64,000 nt of DNA from Wuchereria bancrofti (GCA_005281725.1 SSBO01000001.1:12009475-12073474), one strand, 5' to 3'; shown: positions 1 to 13,700, counted from the first letter of the stretch. Numbers and translations are program-made. Notes: a model not told the origin generated them from the sequence alone.

Positions 1-212
1 TTATATTTAAGTTTGAATTTGTTAATTTCCTGCTTTAGCGCTAATTTTTAAGATATTTTTTTATGAAATTTTATTTTTTCAAATTGATAAAACTCTCAGC
101 TAAACTATATTATCTCTATTATTTTTATCATTAACAAATGATTGATCATTTGCAATTACATTTAAATGTAAATATTTTTTTTTTTTTTTTTGCATAATTT
201 ATTCTATTTTAG

Positions 213-1056
213 GTTCGAAATGTACTAAAGACCCATTACGGTAGACTTAAGCTACAGCATACAAGTATCATAAATTTACGCCATGGTAGCAGATCAAATG
301 TTCTTCGAAATGGAAATTCGACAGGTGCATGGTTGAATAAGTCTGAAAATGATAAATTATTAAGGATACAAAAATGTTCGCTTAAAAATGGAGCTGAAGG
401 ACATGATCCAACTGGTTCAGCTTTAATCTCTATAAGTCAGGTAGATATTTTATTATGAATTCAGTTCAAACTTTTTATCAATTAAAAATAGCTCATTTTA
501 TGCATAAATACCTGAAAGAATAACATTATTTTCTTTTTTTTTTTCTTGTTCTCTCTCAATTCTTGATTAATTTTGTGATACGATATCACTGATTTCTTTT
601 TTCTTTTTATTAATAAATCTATTTTTGATAAAAGTACCAAAAATCAAACAAACAAATGAAAGTGAACATGGCGAAATTTAAGGGAAGTTAATAGATATTT
701 ACACATGCAGTAAATTAAGATATAGAATAAAATACGCTTTCAAATAGAAATTAAAATATCATATTTTCATTATCTATTAACTATTATTTATTATCATCAT
801 TATTATCAACTATTATTTATTATCATCATTATCATTTTATGATTATTATCGTCTGTTTCAGTCTGAAATGTATTTAAATTTGAACGAAAACGATGGTAAT
901 ATTAATAATAGAGAAGCATTGTCAAATATAAAACAACCAAAGAAACGAAAACACGGAAAGCAACAATCGTTAATGTTTCAGTGCTCTGAAAGTATAGTAG
1001 GCGCAAATATTCCAATTGAAAGTGATAACTCAAAAGCGGATAAAATGAATGATTAG
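213..1056 (+). CDS. C-terminal part of an unrecognised lysine-rich protein (5' end outside window)
   Basis: Two exons are visible: 213-440 (after a TATTTTAG acceptor, ending CAG|GTAGAT, phase 0) and 862-1056 (after CTGTTTCAG, ending in TAG). Together they encode 140 residues in one frame. The first exon starts VRNVLKTHYGRLKLQHTS and contains LNKSENDKLLRIQKC. The second has a basic stretch KQPKKRKHGKQ that would serve as a nuclear localisation signal, and ends DNSKADKMND. An AATAAA at 1412-1417 could be the poly(A) signal. The phase-0 entry at 213 shows that at least one more exon lies upstream of the window. I do not recognise the family. The exon structure is well supported; a nuclear role is inferred only from the basic stretch. 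Confidence 0.6.
779..836. repeat. 29-bp tandem duplication in an intron
   Basis: Two consecutive, nearly identical 29-base units (first at 779, second at 808) rich in ATT/ATC lie just upstream of the acceptor of the last exon of the 213-1056 gene. Simple-sequence expansion. Confidence 0.7.
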
Positions 1057-1411
1057 CTGATAATGATCAATCAATCAAGTGAGATAAGTTTCTAGACATG
1101 GTTACTTGATCCTCTCATAATTTCAATTTTCCAATTTTTTGACAAAAAAAAAATTTGCACTTCAAAAATTTTTATTTCAAATTTCATATAATTTTTATGA
1201 AAAAAAAAGTCACTGTGAACTAACAATTGAAATAATTTGGTGCACAATATGAAATCTCTCATAAATATTATATTTTAGACTTCACAGACTGAACTGATAA
1301 GAAATCATATCTATCAGCAATTCATGAAAGTGGCGAAGAAACAATCAGCTATTGTCTCTGCTTGTCATGTTCCTTGCAGATCTTGATCAATCACGATTTC
1401 TGGAATTGATT

Positions 1412-1417
1412 AAATAA
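1412..1417 (+). other. candidate polyadenylation signal AATAAA
   Basis: AATAAA lies about 355 bases after the stop codon at 1054-1056, in the gene's sense. This is plausible but unproven, because AATAAA is frequent by chance in DNA this AT-rich. Confidence 0.3.
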
Positions 1418-2181
1418 AAGCAATTGATATTCAGCAAAATATATTTCACGTGCGTGTTTGTATGAATGTGTGTGCGTGTGCGTGCGTGTATGTGGACGTG
1501 ATAAAACCATCTTTTAGACGCTTTTCTTAATTATTAAAATGAGAAAAGAGTAATGTTACTATATGGCAACAATTACAATATTATTGGCAAATGTCGCATC
1601 ATTCAGAGAATATTTAATTTTGAAACTTGGAACAAACTTATGGTAGTATTTACTATTTTGATAACATTTACATATTGATTGTTCAATGATCTTCTGGACA
1701 GGTAAATGTGTATGAATTGCTTTAAAATCAAAAGTCATTATGCTATTTGCAAAGATCAAAAGTCATTATGTTATTTGCAAAAGCTAAGTGACAAGAAGTC
1801 TTTTTTGCACTTCATTCTTGTGTTATTGCTTGTATTATTATTATTGTATTATAATAATTTATAAAATATATAAACATTCTGCAAATTAGGCTGAAATAAA
1901 TGAATGAATGCAATACTAAAATAAATTTATCATTTCATTTCTATCATTGCTTGAATCCAAAATACTACTATCTGAGATTAGCATAATATTTTTAGGTCAT
2001 TGATAGTGTCATTAGAATGAAAACAAAAATATGGCACACAAAGTAAATGATGGTTATAATCATTTGATAATTCAAAGATAATACTTGTTGAATAAATCAA
2101 TAGCTATCATTAATGAAATATTAATTTTATCAATATTTTGGATATTTGTGTATAATCATTGATTTTGGCTATATTTTTTGA

Positions 2182-2205
2182 TCTCTCTCTCTCTCTCTCT
2201 CTCTT
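2182..2205. repeat. (CT)n microsatellite
   Basis: An uninterrupted CT dinucleotide run of about 12 units in intergenic DNA. Confidence 0.9.
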
Positions 2206-5200
2206 TATTTCCGATACAGTGTTACAATTATTATCGATTAACCTCATATAAACCCTTGACATATGGATAATGTAAACATATGGATAAGTCATTAAAAGTT
2301 CATTGATAAAAATCTTCTGTTCTTTGACCTTTCCTAGATAGAAATCGACAAAATTAAAGTATAAAACTTAAAATCCAGTAATCATAACTTTTTCTAAACA
2401 ATTACTTATTTTTTTTTTTGTTTTTTTTTTGGTTGGACGATAATTAACTTTTGATAAGCCTTTATTTATGCTATGTTCATTATAATGAAATTATTGAAAA
2501 AGATAATTTTGACGGCATCATCGATGCTATAAACTGTTTATTTGATTTGGAAAATTTTAATTCAGTGGTTAAAACCTCAAATTTGTTGAAGCTAATAAAG
2601 TGTACCTTTAATTGCTTTTACCTAAGAAAAATTTTGGAATTTTTTAATATTGAAAATATAACGAGTTTGATAAAATTTGAATGTTTGAAATTTCAATGCT
2701 ATTATACCGTTTTTCTTTTACTTTGTTTCACCCCGCAAAATGATATTTGTTATCCCTTTCTAATTCATATTTTCTGCATTTTTAATTTAAAAAAGCCAAC
2801 AAAACCTATTATTATATGAATTCTTTCAATCACGCCACAGCTATTTCGAATCAATAAAATTTTTTTTAAAGCTCTTATCTTTTGAAATTAAATTTGAAAT
2901 AAACTGTTAAAGCATTATTGTTGCTTTATGTCTCAAATATGCGTGGTAAAAATCAATTAATCAATTAATTAATCAAATACTGGAATCTTAACGACACTTA
3001 ACAATGACTATAAATTTTGTTAATGCTGTTCGCATAGCTAACAGCTTTTTTTGATTACAATTTTCTGGACAGATTGTTGGCATATTTGCGCCCACTGTGA
3101 TTTGCAACTTTTCTAATTACCCTCTGATAATTTGAAGGAACTCTTCAATGAATGAGTCATGCTACCAGTTTTTCTAATTAATTACCAATTTTAATCGCAA
3201 TCTTATGGTTTTTTTACAATTGACAAAAAAAAAAAGAGTGGCATGATAAATATGAATCATTGAGTGATAAGAGAAGATATTTTCTTATTATCATTGATTT
3301 ATTTATAATTGAAACAAATTTTAAACTCATTTTTCAATTTCAATGCAGTTATAATTTGCATAGAATAAGTAATGTTCATCTGCACCTTTGTTAATAAATT
3401 CGTATCTTATCCAAATAAACGATATAAAATGTTAAAATGAGTTATGTAGCTCGTTTTCGCTCTTATCATATTATCATATCTATCATTTTCATTTTATATT
3501 TTAGCATTATCACAGAAAGAAATAAGTTCTACTTCTTGATATCTTAATCAATGAATAATTAAAGGAATATTAAAGATGAAAACATCTAACAAATCTTTTA
3601 TCATGCAAATACATCAAATATAATTCAATGATCCCATATTTATCACAAATATTAATCAAAGTTAATGATACAATAACTTTGATATAAAAGATGAATAGTT
3701 CATTTAGACAAATAAAAATATTTAATGCATTATTTATAAGTTTTTCTTTTTTAAATTTTAATTAAAATCAAACAAGTTGAACTTCTCATTTGCAACTATA
3801 TGAAATATTAATTTTTGTTTTGAGTGAAAATATGCATGAATTGTTTTAATTGTCTTATTTTTACTTTTTTTTTCGTATCACAAAAAAATTAAAAAAAAAG
3901 TGAAACTAAATATATACAGTGAAATATATCAAGAAATAAGTTAACTAAAAAGTTGAAATTAAAAGTATCATTGTTGGTAATAAGCAAAAGCGCAGATGTT
4001 AGGCGGTAAACTACTATGTATGATTAATTACACATATCAGATGTGCACAAACAATCAAAATTTAATATTGACACAATTGTTAGATGTCGCAAAAGAATGT
4101 ATGGATAAGAGGGGGAGAGAGAGAGAGGGAGAGAAAGAGAGAAAAAAGATAACTTTTGTAATGGTTTCATTTTTCTTTTTTTAACTATTCATTCCATCAT
4201 AATATTCTTTTTCCTTCCCATCTATCGCACTTTTAAGACATACATTATGCTATTAGCGCAAATGTCGCAAAGTAAGGCGCATCAAATTTTCAGAATGATT
4301 GCTGTTGAAATTAATCATTGGTGAAATGATGATACTGATATTAAGCATTTAACTGAAATTAAAATTTATATACAAAACAAAAAAAAAAAATTGAAACAGT
4401 TGTTCGAATTAAGTTGTTGATTGAATTGATAAGCGATAGCTTATCTTGGTCAATAGTTAATCATAATTTTAAAAATAAGAAAATGGAATAAGAAAATTGG
4501 AGAAAAAATGTAATGAAGATGAGAAATGGCGAAATTTTTCCAGTTTATCTCAAAAATATAAAAAAAAAAAAATAAATAAAATTTTATTGGGCAATTTAGC
4601 AGTAGCATATTGAATACATTTCAAATTTACTATAGAATTGAGGAATGAAATAATTGTCAGAGGATGAATTTAAAATATGATAGAAGAAGAGGAAAATCAA
4701 ATGTTAGTGTTAAAAATTAATTTAATGGTGACTCTCAATATTTCCTAACAAATAGTTAGATTTAACTTATTTCTATCTAAATCAATCGATTATATTCATA
4801 TAAAATCATTGGTTCCCGTTTTTGATAGTTTATTAGATTTTTCTTTGGTTATTAGATTTTTTTTTTTGTTAATTATTTCAGATACACTAAATGAATGGAT
4901 CACTTTTTTTGGAGCTCATAATTTAAATAACTAAGCTAAAAATTATTTACAAGATTAAACAAAATATTTAAAATAAAATATTTAAAAATTAGTTCTTTCT
5001 TTTTCCTATTCTTTCCAATTACATTGTTAGTCTTAATTTGTTTAATTAATTTGTAAATGGAGCAAAGGCTAAGACTACTTTTTCTTCAAATTTAAAAATA
5101 AAAAGTAAAATTTGTTCCTAAAAATTGGAATTATTTATTTGGCGATACTTTTTAACTGTCCATAAATGCATATCAACAAATTTTTTTGATATCCATAAAA

Positions 5201-6409
5201 TATGTGAACTGACTTACACATTGTCATGTAATTGATGATTTTGAAATGACAATGTAAAATAGAGTATAATAATTAGCTAATAGTTGTTAATAATAATTAG
5301 TTAAGCATGATTAGTTCAATTCACTAATTTTACTGGAAGATATAAAATCCCGTCTTCTTCATTCTTAATTTCGTATACATTTGTGAAATTTATATACCTT
5401 CAAATGCTAATTTTTAATAGTTACAAAGGTAGCAGAATAGTTTTTTTAATAAAAAAAAAAAATAGATTGCGATACTTTCAAATGGTCCTAGAAAGTATGG
5501 AGTAAAATAAAATTTAAAATTGCTTAAAGATTTAAAAATGAATCGATATGTATTGTTTATTCTAAATAATTTGTGTCCTCTTTTATTACAAATACTTTTC
5601 AAAGCATTTATTTCATTTATTATTTAGATATAGTAATAGCTTTTCTTTTCAGATTTTATTAATTTGAACAATTAATTAATTTGAAGATAAAATACAATAA
5701 TCGTTTAATATAACCTTATTATAGAGTAAAATCATTAGAAACTTTTTGAAAATTGTTCCTTCATCACCAAATATTTTAAAAGCTTTACTTCTCAAATTTT
5801 ACTAATTTAATTATTAATCATTACTTATTCACATATATTTTTCATCATCCTTTGTAAACCTAACTGTCCTTTTTGCATTTGCCTGTGAACTTTCAATTAT
5901 TCATTTAAATTTTTCTAAAAATTTTCCCTTAAAATTTCACTCCATTAAGCCTAGTTAAACTTATATTTTCTATGTTAAACATCAACATATCATCTTTTCT
6001 TAAATTTTGTTGCTTTAAAAAACAAAAAACAAAAATTTCAGATATTTTCTTCTTTTTGCATGAAATCATCTCTAGAAAAAATGAAAACAACAAATTTTAA
6101 GATTATTATCCTTTAAAATTGCCGTCTCATAAATATTACTTTTTTTTTTCTTTTTGCTGCACAAAGACATTTACTTACTATACAGCAAAAATTCATAAAT
6201 CAATGATTAGTTAAATTTCATGCATTACATTACTTTTATCTATGTCAACGCAGATCTCAAATATTTAAATGGTAGCAAAAATTTGAATCTTTCTTTTTTA
6301 AACATTGTGCACATTTTTAAGTATTATTTCGTTTAAGAATCTATTCTTTTGAAACTTTAGTCAAGTTAAAGTAAGCGTTGTGTAAATTATAAAAAGTAAT
6401 AGTTGCAAT

Positions 6410-6500
6410 AATTGTAATAATAGTTAGTAGTACTAATACTAGTATTAGTAGTAGTAGTAATAGTAATAGTAGTAAGTAGTATTAATAGTAGTAATACTCT
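6410..6500. repeat. TAG/TAA trinucleotide microsatellite
   Basis: Interspersed TAG and TAA triplets over about 90 bases, typical of a degenerated trinucleotide repeat. No reading frame survives in the sense direction because the units are stop codons. Confidence 0.8.
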
Positions 6501-7202
6501 AACTTTTTCTCGACAACAACTGGAATTGTAGTATGTATGTTTAGCTTTAGTGTTGTTCTAATGATGTAAAAATATTTTTTGGAATGTGTACATTTTCTCT
6601 TAACAATTCAGTCTTTCGTTTTTTTTTTTTTCTTCATTAGTATAAGTTGGATTTAAATTGTAAAAATTTAACTTAACAGCAATCATTCCACCTTTTCACG
6701 TTTTGCATTCATTTCTAACTTGTTTTAAAAATCTTTTCTTTCATACAACGAAATTCTCATACTTTCACTTTTTTTTCCTTTATTTTTCATCTTTTTTTTT
6801 TTGTTTTTTGCTTTTTTTCTTGAACTTATATACATCATAGAGAGTAAAAAGAAATAAATGATTGATGCCTTGCACTATTTTATTTGGGTGTTTTTTTTTT
6901 TTCGCTAATCTGTTACGCTTGTTTAGCAATAGCGCCATTTCATTTTTCAATTTCTTTCCTACTAATCTGACGATAGATCTTTATTTCTTGCTACGTTATC
7001 ATTCTTTCAAATAAGACTACCCCAAAAAAAAAAAAGAAAAGAAAATCATAAAATAAGCTTTTTTTGTTTCTATTATGAAATTAATTTCAATTCTCATTCA
7101 ACTGCTTCTCTTCATCAAAATCCTCAAATAATATGCATCATATTTCTCTTTTCAATGTTATATTTAATTAATAACACTCATTAATGAATCAAAAGCAAAA
7201 TG

Positions 7203-7262
7203 ATTATTCCTAGGATTTCAAATGATGCACTATAAAGTTCAAATGAACTTTATAGGAATAAT
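7203..7262. repeat. nested inverted repeats
   Basis: A perfect 12-bp inverted repeat with a 2-base loop occupies 7230-7255 (CTATAAAGTTCA and its complement). Outside it, 7203-7212 and 7253-7262 form a second 10-bp inverted repeat (ATTATTCCTA and its complement) overlapping the inner arm by three bases. No coding frame is associated. It could be a hairpin or a remnant of a small inverted-repeat element. Confidence 0.7.
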
Positions 7263-8191
7263 ACTTCAAAAGAATTAAAAACTATTATCCTTCAAATAGC
7301 AACGAATCAATAGTTAGTAAAGTAATTTTTATCATTGCTATTTAACTAATTTTTTCCTACAAATATTTAACTGGACATATTTAACGATGAATGAAAGCAG
7401 TAATTTTATATTTGCATTTTGCATCCAAATATTATACTTTGAAGTTTCAAATTTTCACCGGATGTTATTAAATCTATCAAACACAACAATTGAAATTAAA
7501 GATATATTGTAAAAGTTTTTTGAAATTATATTTATTACATGATCATTCAATCTATATCGATGCTTTCGAAATCACATATGCATTACTAACATATGTAATT
7601 TCATCAAAGATAATATCATCGGTAGTTCGAAGTGACAAAATTATTCAGTTTATTCCATGCTAAATAATTTTCTTAATTCACTGAAATATTTCTCAGTAAC
7701 AGCAAAAATTTTCTTTAAAAGTTCTAATGAATGACTATAATGTAATTTCACATTTTCACACTAGTTAGATAATAATTAGAAATGTTAATTTTGATAAATA
7801 AATGATTCAATCTACAGAAACCGAAATACCGGAATTTTTGCTCTTAAAATTTTATGCAATGTTATGCTATTCTATCTCGTGAATAAAATGATTTTTATTC
7901 TTGCCACAATAAAGTAAAGTTTTATAAATTTTTTTTGTAAATACAATTTGAAATTCAAGTATCATACTCAACAAATATGTTTTATTTAACAAATGACTTT
8001 TTATCTTCTATAATTTAAATCAAAAACCTAATAACATTCTAATCCTAATTCAATAAAAAGATTAAACAAAATTAAATTGAATTGAATTTTGTTACGAAAA
8101 TTTTCAAAAATTTACATATCAATTGCCAACAATAATATTTATTTGAATTAAATTACAGTTAATAATCACGTCTGCTCATTATCACAATAAT

Positions 8192-9577
8192 TTAAATTAT
8201 TCTTTCAAATGGTGAAAATGAATAATTATTTAAAAGAAATACTCGTATTATTATTCCACTTCCACTTATAATCCGAAGCAAATTATCATTTAAAATGCTA
8301 GCCTTAGATGCTGTATTATTATTATTATTTTTAAGTTGTGGAAATGTGTCTTGAAATGATTTTTCATTGCAATAGTCCGTATCACATCCGCATAAATAGC
8401 TTTCACCTTTACCACCTAATAAATCACTATGCACTCTGCATTCACTAGCCTAAAAATTGAATTATTCTGCTTGTTTTAGTTGATTAAAGTATATTGCAGA
8501 AGAATTTTAGATGAGCTCACTTTATCTTCTGACTCATCTTCTGATGAAGCTAAAAGTTGATATTTTGAAGTGATCAAATGATTTTGCTCGCTTTACTTAT
8601 CAACAGATGCATCATAATGCTCTTCTTAAAAGTAATAAATGTTGTTATTTTATTTTTCTTTTTTTTTCATTTTATTATAACTGCAATTTGTGCTTATTCA
8701 TTTTATAAATTATATAATTTTAACTTTCTAAATGACATTCTTTCCTTTCTATTAGCTAAATAAATTCAATTCAATTCCAGTCTACTTATTGTCATTATTA
8801 CAAATTAATTTTCATCCAATTCTAGTTCTAAGAAAAAAATTTTTTTTTCTTTACAAAAATGATACCAAACATGCTTCCATAATATTTTCCCATGGTTTTC
8901 CAGTAAGTGATGGAACATAAATTAACATATCATCCTGTACATCATCTGCATCACAACCTTTCATTTGGAATATATGACGATTATCTAAAATTATCACATT
9001 GTAATCTTTTATCATCAATATACAATAGTTTAAAAAAGATGTAATAAGTAGATTTAATCTACATTTGTACGTTTCATTTTATGCTATAATAAAAATTACA
9101 GCTGAAAGGATTTTCTTTTTTTGTTTGAAAAATTTCTGAAATATTTATATATTTAGATTTAAATATTTCTTTTAATTCAAAATATGAGTATTATCTAGAA
9201 GATAAATGTGATTAGATAAATTGAAAGATTATAATTTAGCGTTTTACGATGTAATTCAGCTGTAAAACAGCAAGAACTTGATTCACAATCCTCTGTTTCA
9301 TTGATTTTTGATGCTGATTTTCCTCGACGGAAATAAATTTGACATCTTATGGCGTTTGTTGTAAATATAACAAATGCAAAAATAATAAAAGCTGCAATTA
9401 AAAAGAAATATAATTAAGATTTTTTTTTATGGATTTGTTTTCACTTTTTTATTTGTTAAATTATTGAAATTGAATTTTACAATTTGTTGCCTTTTTCTAC
9501 TGAAATTTTCGTTTACCAAAAATTGCAAATGCTTTTTTATCATAAAAAATACTACCAGCGTGTATTGCATCAACCAT
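8192..9577 (-). CDS. small secreted or anchored Cys-rich protein, Ly6/uPAR-like
   Basis: Proposed exons, 5' to 3' on the minus strand: 9577-9517, 9391-9248, 8984-8871, 8549-8521, 8449-8192, giving 201 aa. Residues about 15-36 are strongly hydrophobic (FIIFAFVIFTTNAIRCQIYF), a signal peptide or anchor. Then follow CESSSCC, FQMKGCDADD and a terminal CGCDTDYCNE. The late double-Cys and C-x-N signature is typical of three-finger (Ly6/uPAR, activin-receptor-like) ectodomains, of which nematodes have many small members. A polar Asn-rich tail and a weak hydrophobic end follow, so GPI anchoring is uncertain. Exon 1/2, 2/3 and 4/5 phases fit well. Exon 3 must end at the weak donor GTTTGG (after 8871) to stay in frame; the neighbouring donor GTATCA (after 8866) breaks the frame. 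Family assignment is by Cys pattern only. Confidence 0.6.
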
Positions 9578-10796
9578 TCTGTTTGTTTATAAATAGCACA
9601 AATGATAGTTAATTTGAATATATTTTATTATTTGTATAGTTTGAATAGCTATATTTTCTTTTCAATCTTTTTTTTTATTCTCTTTTGAAATATGATAGTG
9701 AAGAGAGTTGGTTGAACACGTGAAGATACAATCTTATACTATACAAATATTGAAAATAAAACAAAAAAGAAAAAAAAAAACGAAAAAAAGAGCTGAACTG
9801 AACACACTGACAATACACTTTAGTTATTACAAGTGAAAAACGAATGAATAGCTCGATAAATCAAGAAAATATTGTAAGGTTTTAAAATAATAATTAATTT
9901 GAACACAAATCATAGTTAATTTAAACACAAATTGAAAAAAAAAACACAAATTTAAATACAAATTGAAATATATGATCACAAATACATCATTCCTAATATG
10001 CTAACTCTTGTAATTAATTCATTTAAAGTATTTTCAGTCATCTCATCAAACAATATTCAACAATATGAAGCAGTACATTAGTTAATTAATTAATTAATTA
10101 ATTAACCGACTGGTACATGAAATTAATTCAAAACACGACAAACTAACCAATAAATACATTGAAATATACGACCACAAATGAATCATTCCCAATATGCTAA
10201 GTCCTCTAATTTTCACGGGCCGCATACTTATGCATTTTTGAATTTTTTTTTTTTTTTTGTTTAGTATGATTGCTGGAATTAGTTTTCCGGATTTTAGCCT
10301 AAAAACGTTTAAACACATAACTTAGAAAGATCAACTTACGTAGAACTTACATAGTTAGTGGGAAAGAAATGAAAAAGATTGTTAAGAAATGATTAGTTGA
10401 AAATAGACAAATGAGATTGGAAGAATTGTAGCAATAAGCGAACAATTCCCTCTTAAACTGTCATTATTTTATGTTAGCATATTTCACATATCAAATCTCA
10501 AAGTAATGCTAACTCTGGGATAAAAGACAGGAAACTGAATATGAATTGAAGTATCTTGAAAACTGATTAATTGTTTACTTAACATATGGTTAGTTTTAAT
10601 AATGTAACATGCACTACTCTAGCTTATTAATATTTGTTTCCTATTCCTAACGTTAAGATGATATTTGAAATGTGATATTTTGTATTGTGATCTTCTGCTT
10701 TTTCATTATCCTTCTCCTCTTTTTTCTCATCTTTCATTTCTTTTCACTTTTGAGCTTCATTCATACATTTTGAAGTAAATTATTACAAAATTTCAG
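9578..10796. other. divergent intergenic region between the Ly6-like gene and TTLL4
   Basis: This 1.2-kb stretch separates two genes transcribed away from each other and so should hold both promoters. It contains the diverged direct repeat described separately and a TTAA/ATTA tetranucleotide run at about 10081-10105. No further exon is supported, except possibly the signal-like frame on the minus strand around 10094-10229. Confidence 0.5.
9962..10211. repeat. diverged ~54-bp direct repeat (9962-10015 and 10158-10211)
   Basis: The two copies share long blocks such as CACAAAT, ATCATTCC and AATATGCTAA in the same order with scattered substitutions, about 196 bases apart. On the minus strand the right copy lies in an open frame beginning MRPVKIRGLSILGMIHLW that looks like a signal peptide or membrane segment. 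The left copy carries TGA where the right has the Trp codon, so it is broken. This may be a duplicated 5' exon, or simply an old local duplication. Confidence 0.65.
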
Positions 10797-13700
10797 GGCA
10801 ATTCTTGGATTATCTTCGTCATTCCATATCCTTTGACAATATTCAGTTATGTTCATTCAGGATTAAAATCACTTGTACGATGAGTTGTTCGATATCATCA
10901 GCAGCGTCTTCCTGCGGTGAACAACAGCCTATAAGATCTATTGCCTCAGACGGTACTTTTAATTTCCATTTTATTTCTGATGACTTTTTTTTTATATATT
11001 TGAATAGAGCATTTTCATAAAGTTGCTTGAAATCTGAACAATTCAGCATACTGAATAAAAAGGACAGGAAGAAATTGTTAGGATAATTGAAAGGAAATTG
11101 GTAGGGTTTTTTTTTTTCTTGTGCGTGTAATCACGTTCTTTATAGAAGAGAAAGATAACGACATATGCAGTCTCAGTTGCCTTGTCACAAACTGCCTTTG
11201 TACAACCAGGTAGTTAAATTTTCCTTCTTCGTAACGTTATTTCATTGTTTAGTTTAATTTTTTTGATGAAAGCTTGCTTTTTTCGTTTTTACAGTTGTAC
11301 CACTGGCGAATCCTCGCCGCTAGCCTTGAAACCTTTTCTCCGTCCAAGTTTATTTTCCAATGTGCCTCCGACAATACGATTTTATAGCAAGGAATCAAAA
11401 GGTTTGTTTTTAATACTTACATCAATTGTTTTTGAATTGACAGGACAGATTTAGTTTCAATTCTCATCCAAGACCTACATTACTATCAGGAAATAACGTA
11501 GAAAGTAATCACGGTTTTTTTAACTGGCATGTTTTAAACAGGAAAGAGAAATTATCAAAAAAAAAACTTCGAAGATAAGAGCACTGTATTGTGAGATTTC
11601 AAATTATGAATTTCAAAGTCTTGGTATGGCTGAAATAAACTTGATATAACTTTTACCCGGTTGCAGTTACAAAACCGAGCAAAGCGATTCGTTCAACACT
11701 GATGTGGTGTAAAAATAGTCTTTTACCTATTGTTATGCGACAAAGCCTTGCTGCAAGTCATTTTACAATAGTTGATGAATCGAACTTTTGGATTGGTTAC
11801 TGGGGACGACACTTAAAATCGACTCAGTACCGAACAATTAAGCCATATCAGAAGGTGTCATTTTTTTGTGTTTGTGCCAGATAAGTAAGACTTTATTATC
11901 TGTTTGTAATTAATCTAGCATTTTAAATTATTGTTATTACTAATGTGTCTAATTTTATGCTAGCCACCTAACTTTTCTGATTAGGACTTTTTTAAGTTTA
12001 AGTTTCACCATAACCTAACTAAATCAATATTTCTAATAGGTTAATCATTTTCCTGGTGCATTTCACATGGGACGAAAGGATCGTCTTTGGCAACACATAA
12101 ATGAAATGATTTCTCTGTGGAGTTTGGAGGAATATCACATTATGCCAACGACTTATGTTCTACCACGGGATGTGAAGAAATTGAAGGCTTACCTTAACAG
12201 TAACCCTCCTCATATCGTCATACTTAAACCGGTATACTGTTTTGAGTTTTGCATTCTGTAAGCAAAACATCCAGTAGTAACTGTGTTTGTGCTGTGTGAA
12301 ATGAGCTCGATACTCTTGCATTGTAGCTATTTATGTAATAAAATTTTCTTGCCTTATTAATCAACGTAAAAAGGTACGCGTTTGATAATCAAGAATTAAG
12401 AAATGAATTTAAAGTTCTTAATGTTTTAAAATTATTTGTTATAGCCTGCTTCTGCTCGAGGGACAGGCATCAGTATTGCTAGCAAAATTAAACAAATTCC
12501 GAAAAAAACACCACTTGTTGCTCAGCAGTAAGTTTTCATTTTGCGGTTTTTTCTTATGTTTATTAAAAACCGTTTAAATTTCTTAAAAGTATAATTTTTA
12601 GTTATATTCATCGGCCGTTAATTATTAATTCGGCAAAATTTGATTTACGTTTATACGTTTATGTGACAAATCTCGACCCTTTACGTATATATTTATACAA
12701 TGATGGCCTCGTTCGATTCGCAAGTATCCCGTAATTTCTTTGCTTTTTGTGTAGCTTTATGAAATTTTCAATTTTTTATGTTGAACCGAAGAGAACCCAT
12801 AGAGGGAGCAATTTTTTGGCTCTTTTTTTTGAATTTTGAAAAATTAAGGTTACCGCAAGTTAGTTATACATATGGGAAGATAAGTTAATATATATTTGCA
12901 GCTATTCTTCTGCACTTAGTTCGATGTCAAACAAATTTATGCATTTAACGAACTATAGTATCAATAAGTTGGCACAATCAGCAGGCGAACGTACGACGCC
13001 TGTGCCGAAATGGAAATTATCGGATTTTTGGACACATATAGCTGAACATATAGATGTAGACCTTGTTAAACCAAAGATTAAGGATATCATTATCAAAGCT
13101 GTCCTTGCGTAACTTTTTCTAATATCTCTTACTGTTAACTTAGATTGAAAAGAACTTGTATTATTTAATCTTTTGTTTGGCAATGAAATTTTTCTAATTA
13201 GGTTTAATTTCGAATTAGAAATTACTATTTAGCTAATCAAAATTATGGACAGGGACTGAAGTTGTAAAGGGATTTATAACCTAATTTTTTACTCGATTTT
13301 TCTCCGTTATTAAATAATAATCTTATTTTAGTTGTGAAAATCATATTCGGATGCATCAGAAAAAGCACAGTTTGTATACTTTCACAAGTCATGAACTTTA
13401 TGGAATGGATATTTTACTTGATGACACTCTCAGGCCTTGGTTATTAGAGGTAGCATATTTTTACACTTTTTACTCAAAAAATTCTTTGACTAAAGTCAGT
13501 TCAGAATTTCGAGATGGAAGCATTCATTCGAAGTTGGTTTTTAAATATATGCAAAATAAATACAGTAGCTAAGTTTCGCTCTAATAATTTTCAGGTAAAT
13601 ATTTCACCTTCATTGCACTGTGCAACACCTACAGATATAGCCGTGAAAACAACGCTTGCAAAGGACGTACTGAATCTTTGCGGTATCCAGATTCCACCGG

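Larger units (their letters stand above)
1057..8191. other. long AT-rich intergenic region with simple repeats, no gene seen
   Basis: About 7.1 kb with no exon I can support. It holds poly(T)/poly(A) runs, a GT-rich stretch near 1451-1495, a CT run at 2182-2205, a GA-rich run at 4109-4144, a TAG/TAA trinucleotide region at about 6410-6500, and nested inverted repeats at 7203-7262. The longest open frame, 122 codons at 2451-2819, has AT-driven composition (Phe, Leu, Ile, Asn, Lys), no splice-bounded structure and no recognisable motif. Confidence 0.6.

Noticed and set aside
2451..2819. 122-codon plus-strand frame in intergenic DNA
   Set aside because: Composition is driven by AT bias (Phe, Leu, Ile, Lys, Asn), with no motif, no convincing splice or poly(A) context and no recognisable homology.
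10843..11049. Minus-strand 68-codon frame with an acceptor-like TTTATTCAG before its start
   Set aside because: It lies opposite the first TTLL4 exon, whose plus-strand frame links in phase to the conserved exons; the minus frame is treated as a shadow.
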